Shown one piece after another: positions 61,365-64,000 of a stretch of 64,000 nucleotides of DNA; position 1 is the first letter of the stretch; each line of letters opens with the position of its first letter. The translations under genes and the position numbers were made by a program. Origin of the DNA: Acidobacteriota bacterium (GTDB lineage: Bacteria; Acidobacteriota; Terriglobia; Terriglobales; Acidobacteriaceae); assembly GCA_013289765.1 (NCBI GenBank), contig JABCZI010000001.1, positions 124,001-188,000 on the forward strand, given 5' to 3'. Under the pieces are notes generated by a model, which saw nothing but the letters and a program-made list of their open reading frames with translations, had not been told where the DNA came from and ran no database searches.

Positions 61365-62996
61365 TCACACTCCCACGGGAAATGGCTTGGTATGAGATTC
61401 GCTGCTGAGTGCGACGCCGGAGAAGCGGCCCTGCAAGAGCGACATCAATCCTGTGCACCAGTAACCCAGCACGAAGAGCAGAAGGAATGGAACGGTAACG
61501 AAGTTCTCGTTCTCGACAGCATAAAACACGGTGAGCGCGAAGTAACTCCCAATCAGCAGTTCGACCCACGGCACCCATCCGAGGCGCTTGCGATATTTGG
61601 TGGCGCCGATCTTATCTTTGCTGGATTCGACGTTGTACTTGGGGGTACGCGCGAACGCGCTTTCTTTGCCAATCAGCGCTTCAATCACGGCCTTGGTATT
61701 GGTGATGGTGAGCCCGATACCGAGCGCCATCAGGAACGGGAGATAGAGCAGAGCGCGCGGCCAGGTCTTGGGAAAAAGTTCGCGCTGCGAGACGAGGTAG
61801 AAGCTCGAAATAGAAAATGTAGAAGCAAGAAAGAGTGGCAGGTCGATGAACAGCATCTGAAACCATCCCTGATAAAAGCGGATGACCATGGCCGGCAACA
61901 TCAGCACCGAAAGCACAATCATCAGCGGATAGCTGAGGTTTGCAGTCAGGTGATACCAGGCCTCAATCTTAGTGTGCAACGGCGCATCGCTGCGCATCAC
62001 GCGCGGCAGAATCTTCTTTCCGGTCTGGATCAGGCCCTTGGCCCAGCGCGCCTGCTGGGTCTTGAATGCGGTCATTTCAATGGGCAATTCGGCCGGGCAC
62101 TCGACATCCTGCAGGTAGATGAACTTCCATCCCTTGAGCTGGGCGCGATAGGAGAGATCGGTGTCTTCGGTAAGCGTATCGTGTTGCCAGCCACCAGCTT
62201 CGTCGATCGCGCGCCGCCGCCAAACACCGGCGGTGCCGTTGAAATTGAAGAAGACTCCGCTGCGCGCGCGTCCCGAGTGCTCGAGCACGAAGTGACCATC
62301 GAGCAGGATCGCTTCGACCTGCGTGAGAAAGGAATAGTCGCGGTTGATGTGCGTCCAGCGGGTTTGCACCATCCCAATCTTGGGATCGGTGAAGTGATGG
62401 ATGGTGCGCAGAATAAAATCTTCGGGCGGCGTGAAGTCGGCGTCGAAGATAGTTACAAATTCTCCTTTGGCTGTCTTCAAGCCTTCGGCGAGCGCGCCTG
62501 CTTTGTATCCCTCGCGGTTGGTGCGGTGATGGTAAGTGATAGGATTCCCGAGCGCGGCATAGCGCTCCACCAGAGTTCGCGCCACCACGACAGTTTCGTC
62601 GGTGGAATCGTCGAGCACCTGGATGTCGAGCTTCTCCCGAGGGTATTTCAACTTGCAAATGGATTCCAGCAAGCGCTCAATTACGTACTGCTCGTTAAAG
62701 ATCGGCAGTTGCACGGTCACGCGCGGCAATTCTTCGAAGTAAGCGGCGGGCTCAGTGGTGCGGTTCTTCTTGTGCTTGTAGTAGAGGTAAACCAGAATGT
62801 AGCGATGCATTCCGTAGCCGGCCAGCAAGACCAGCACAAGAAAATATGGAATCAGCAGCGCGCGATCGAACGCATCAGTGTGATAGAGACCCTGAAAAGT
62901 CTTATCCAGCAAGTGCTGGCGGAGGTAGGGCCCAATGCCGCGCGGGGCGGCCCATGCGGCCACCATCGATGACAGCGTGAAATGAGAGTGTGGCAA
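61365..62996 (-). CDS. Processive family 2 glycosyltransferase
   Basis: A 543-residue membrane glycosyltransferase of the cellulose-synthase-like GT2 group. Catalytic features are Asp129/Asp130 (QVLDDSTDET), the DAD of residues 185-187, TED at 276-278 and QQARW at 314-318. Hydrophobic segments flank the domain (about 48-70, 355-385, 390-440, 490-530). It should polymerise a beta-linked polysaccharide (for example a glucan or mannan) or glycosylate a lipid; the sugar is unknown. No partner subunits (c-di-GMP PilZ, periplasmic exporter) are nearby. The start may also be at residue 11. Lies upstream of the orphan binding lipoprotein, same strand, 147 bp apart. Confidence 0.9.
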   Translation of the reverse strand: MPHSHFTLSSMVAAWAAPRGIGPYLRQHLLDKTFQGLYHTDAFDRALLIPYFLVLVLLAGYGMHRYILVYLYYKHKKNRTTEPAAYFEELPRVTVQLPIFNEQYVIERLLESICKLKYPREKLDIQVLDDSTDETVVVARTLVERYAALGNPITYHHRTNREGYKAGALAEGLKTAKGEFVTIFDADFTPPEDFILRTIHHFTDPKIGMVQTRWTHINRDYSFLTQVEAILLDGHFVLEHSGRARSGVFFNFNGTAGVWRRRAIDEAGGWQHDTLTEDTDLSYRAQLKGWKFIYLQDVECPAELPIEMTAFKTQQARWAKGLIQTGKKILPRVMRSDAPLHTKIEAWYHLTANLSYPLMIVLSVLMLPAMVIRFYQGWFQMLFIDLPLFLASTFSISSFYLVSQRELFPKTWPRALLYLPFLMALGIGLTITNTKAVIEALIGKESAFARTPKYNVESSKDKIGATKYRKRLGWVPWVELLIGSYFALTVFYAVENENFVTVPFLLLFVLGYWCTGLMSLLQGRFSGVALSSESHTKPFPVGV

Positions 62997-63083
62997 GCGT
63001 TCCGGTGAAAACGTCTATTCTACCGGATTGAATACACTAACCGCTTCAGGCATTGATGCCGGCAAGAACATGGCGCTTGCCGC

Positions 63084-63341
63084 TTATTGTGAGGCAGAAC
63101 TGGACTGGTCTCCGTTTTTTCCGGCGCGGACCGATGTGCTTACACATTGTTCCGCTTTATCCAAAAGAATTTCCAGTTCAAAGGCAAAGTTGCGGCGGGT
63201 TTGCGCCTGCAATCTCCACTGATCTTGTACGGAAGAGCACACGCGCGGAATCAAATCTTCAAAGTGCTCCACTGCGTGCGTAAAGTAATCGATGTCTTTT
63301 TTAAGGAGACGAAGAAATTCTGCATCGCCGGTAGCGGACAT
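63084..63341 (-). CDS. Small protein of unknown function
   Basis: An 85-residue protein beginning MSATGDAEFLRLLKKDIDYF; GGAGGG is just upstream of this ATG, which is why the longer ORF start is not used. It is mostly helical, with VEHFEDLIPRVCSSVQDQWR and FAFELEILLDKAEQ. No signal peptide or known domain. Could be a helical adaptor; the coding case rests on composition and the ribosome binding site. Confidence 0.55.
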   Translation of the reverse strand: MSATGDAEFLRLLKKDIDYFTHAVEHFEDLIPRVCSSVQDQWRLQAQTRRNFAFELEILLDKAEQCVSTSVRAGKNGDQSSSASQ

Positions 63342-63371
63342 TGGAAATCCCTCCAATTGCAGCGACAGCAA

Positions 63372-63661
63372 CTCTGTAATTGCAATTCTTGTGCCAAGTC
63401 GAGGTCGGCTGTGGCGAGAAAAGAAGTGCCGTCTTTTCAGGGTGCTAGCATGCTCCCGCGTCTAAACGCAGATCGAGTTGCCCTCGGTAGTTGTTACTGG
63501 GATGTAATAATTTCGGGAGCGCGCGACACTCGTTCGCGTGCAAAAACTTATCCAGAGTGTCCCAAAACGAGACGTCGCTTCAATAAGTACACGATAGAGA
63601 GCTTTGCGCGGCGCTGAAGCGCCGCTCTTCCACTTTATTGCAGGCCTTCCACGTGACATAG
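63372..63661. other. Intergenic region with one hairpin, no gene seen
   Basis: GCGGCGC/GCGCCGC (63608-63614 with 63619-63625, loop TGAA) lies 37 nt after the mqnC stop on the minus strand, possibly part of its transcript end, though no T-tract follows. Short ORFs in both directions here do not look real. Confidence 0.5.
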
Positions 63662-64000
63662 CTAGTTCAGGAAGTACTGCCGATAAAGCGTGTCCCTCTG
63701 CGCCGGTCTGAATCCCGCGTCGCGGATAATGCGGCGGAGTTCTTCCTCGGTGGTGCAGTTGGTGACGCCTGCGGCGCGGACTACGTTTTCTTCGAGCATC
63801 ACGGAGCCGACGTCATTGCCGCCGAAGCGCAGTCCCATCTGGCAGACTTTCAGACCCTGCGTTACCCAACTCGATTGCACGTTGACGAAGTTTGAGAGAT
63901 AGAGGCGCGAGATAGCGAGCACTTTCAGATATTCGACGGCGGTGGCTTCGTCCCAGTGGCGGCCGCCGAGGGCGGTGTGTTGCGGCTGAAAGCTCCATGG
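63662..64000 (-). CDS. mqnC: Cyclic dehypoxanthinyl futalosine synthase, C-terminal part (cut by window edge)
   Basis: About 112 codons of a radical-SAM enzyme that continues beyond the window. The frame reads through the edge (WSFQPQHTALGGRHWDEATA), then AVEYLKVLAISRLYLSNF, WVTQGLKVCQMGLRFGGNDV, SVMLEENVVRAAG and LRRIIRDAGFRPAQRDTLY. These are the C-terminal hallmarks of MqnC/CofH-type enzymes, and MEENVV-style residues favour the menaquinone branch. MqnC cyclises dehypoxanthine futalosine in futalosine-dependent menaquinone synthesis. CofH or MqnE are alternatives because the radical-SAM motif is outside the window. Confidence 0.82.
   Translation of the reverse strand, partial: PWSFQPQHTALGGRHWDEATAVEYLKVLAISRLYLSNFVNVQSSWVTQGLKVCQMGLRFGGNDVGSVMLEENVVRAAGVTNCTTEEELRRIIRDAGFRPAQRDTLYRQYFLN

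Noticed and set aside
61392-62972. 526-residue plus-strand ORF opposite the GT2 gene
   Set aside because: Antisense shadow of the glycosyltransferase, whose motifs are unmistakable.

Overview
This 64 kb window looks like one contiguous piece of a high-GC, Gram-negative soil-type bacterial chromosome. It most resembles an acidobacterium of the Koribacter/Terriglobus kind. That assignment is an inference. It rests on the alpha-beta fused E1 dehydrogenase, a FecR/DUF6600-type secreted protein, futalosine-pathway menaquinone synthesis, very large multi-PAS/GAF kinases, and families of short palindromic intergenic repeats. I saw no rRNA, tRNA, CRISPR array, prophage or recognisable transposase.

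Region 1 (1-14.5 kb) is mostly housekeeping and stress genes: a cut-off membrane protein, a CBS-pair protein, a DUF58 protein, the fused E1, a complete arsenic operon (arsR-arsM-arsC-aquaporin) with a palindromic operator, a HAD phosphatase, two poorly known proteins, a cyclic-nucleotide-binding/thioredoxin-reductase-like fusion, and uvrB. Region 2 (14.5-25.6 kb) is accessory. It holds two divergent PIN-type toxin-antitoxin pairs, a four-gene minus-strand operon ending in an unusual CheR, a long structured leader before a FecR/DUF6600 protein, and a repeat-bounded, lower-GC pair of related membrane proteins of unknown function.

Region 3 (25.6-56.8 kb) is almost entirely signal transduction. 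First comes a minus-strand operon of a 1325-residue GAF/PAS kinase, a lone receiver and a sigma-54 activator, coupled by 4-bp overlaps. Next is a complete chemosensory operon (MCP, cheW, cheR, cheA, cheB, cheY, cheX). After DUF72, CAP-domain and rmuC genes comes a chain of kinases and receivers. Its first kinase begins with a domain that matches the plant ETR1 ethylene-binding domain at all seven positions compared, including the Cys/His copper ligands. It also carries three near-identical 405-bp PAS units. The chain continues with receiver-kinase and Rcp1-like receiver genes joined by short overlaps. It is followed by a PDZ/membrane/GAF/PAS kinase overlapping a second sigma-54 activator that has GAFTSA in place of GAFTGA.

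Region 4 (57-64 kb) holds an MlaE/MlaF-type lipid transporter pair, a secreted Xaa-Pro peptidase, an orphan sugar-type binding lipoprotein, a processive GT2 glycosyltransferase, a small unknown protein, and the 3' end of mqnC.

A recurring theme is promoters whose -10 box ends about 6 nt before a start codon (arsR and two antitoxin genes). This suggests leaderless mRNAs at genes that are probably autoregulated. Best candidates for new biology: the ethylene-receptor-like kinase cascade, the 16.5-20.0 kb operon with a DHp-only protein and a non-canonical CheR, and the repeat-bounded membrane-protein pair.
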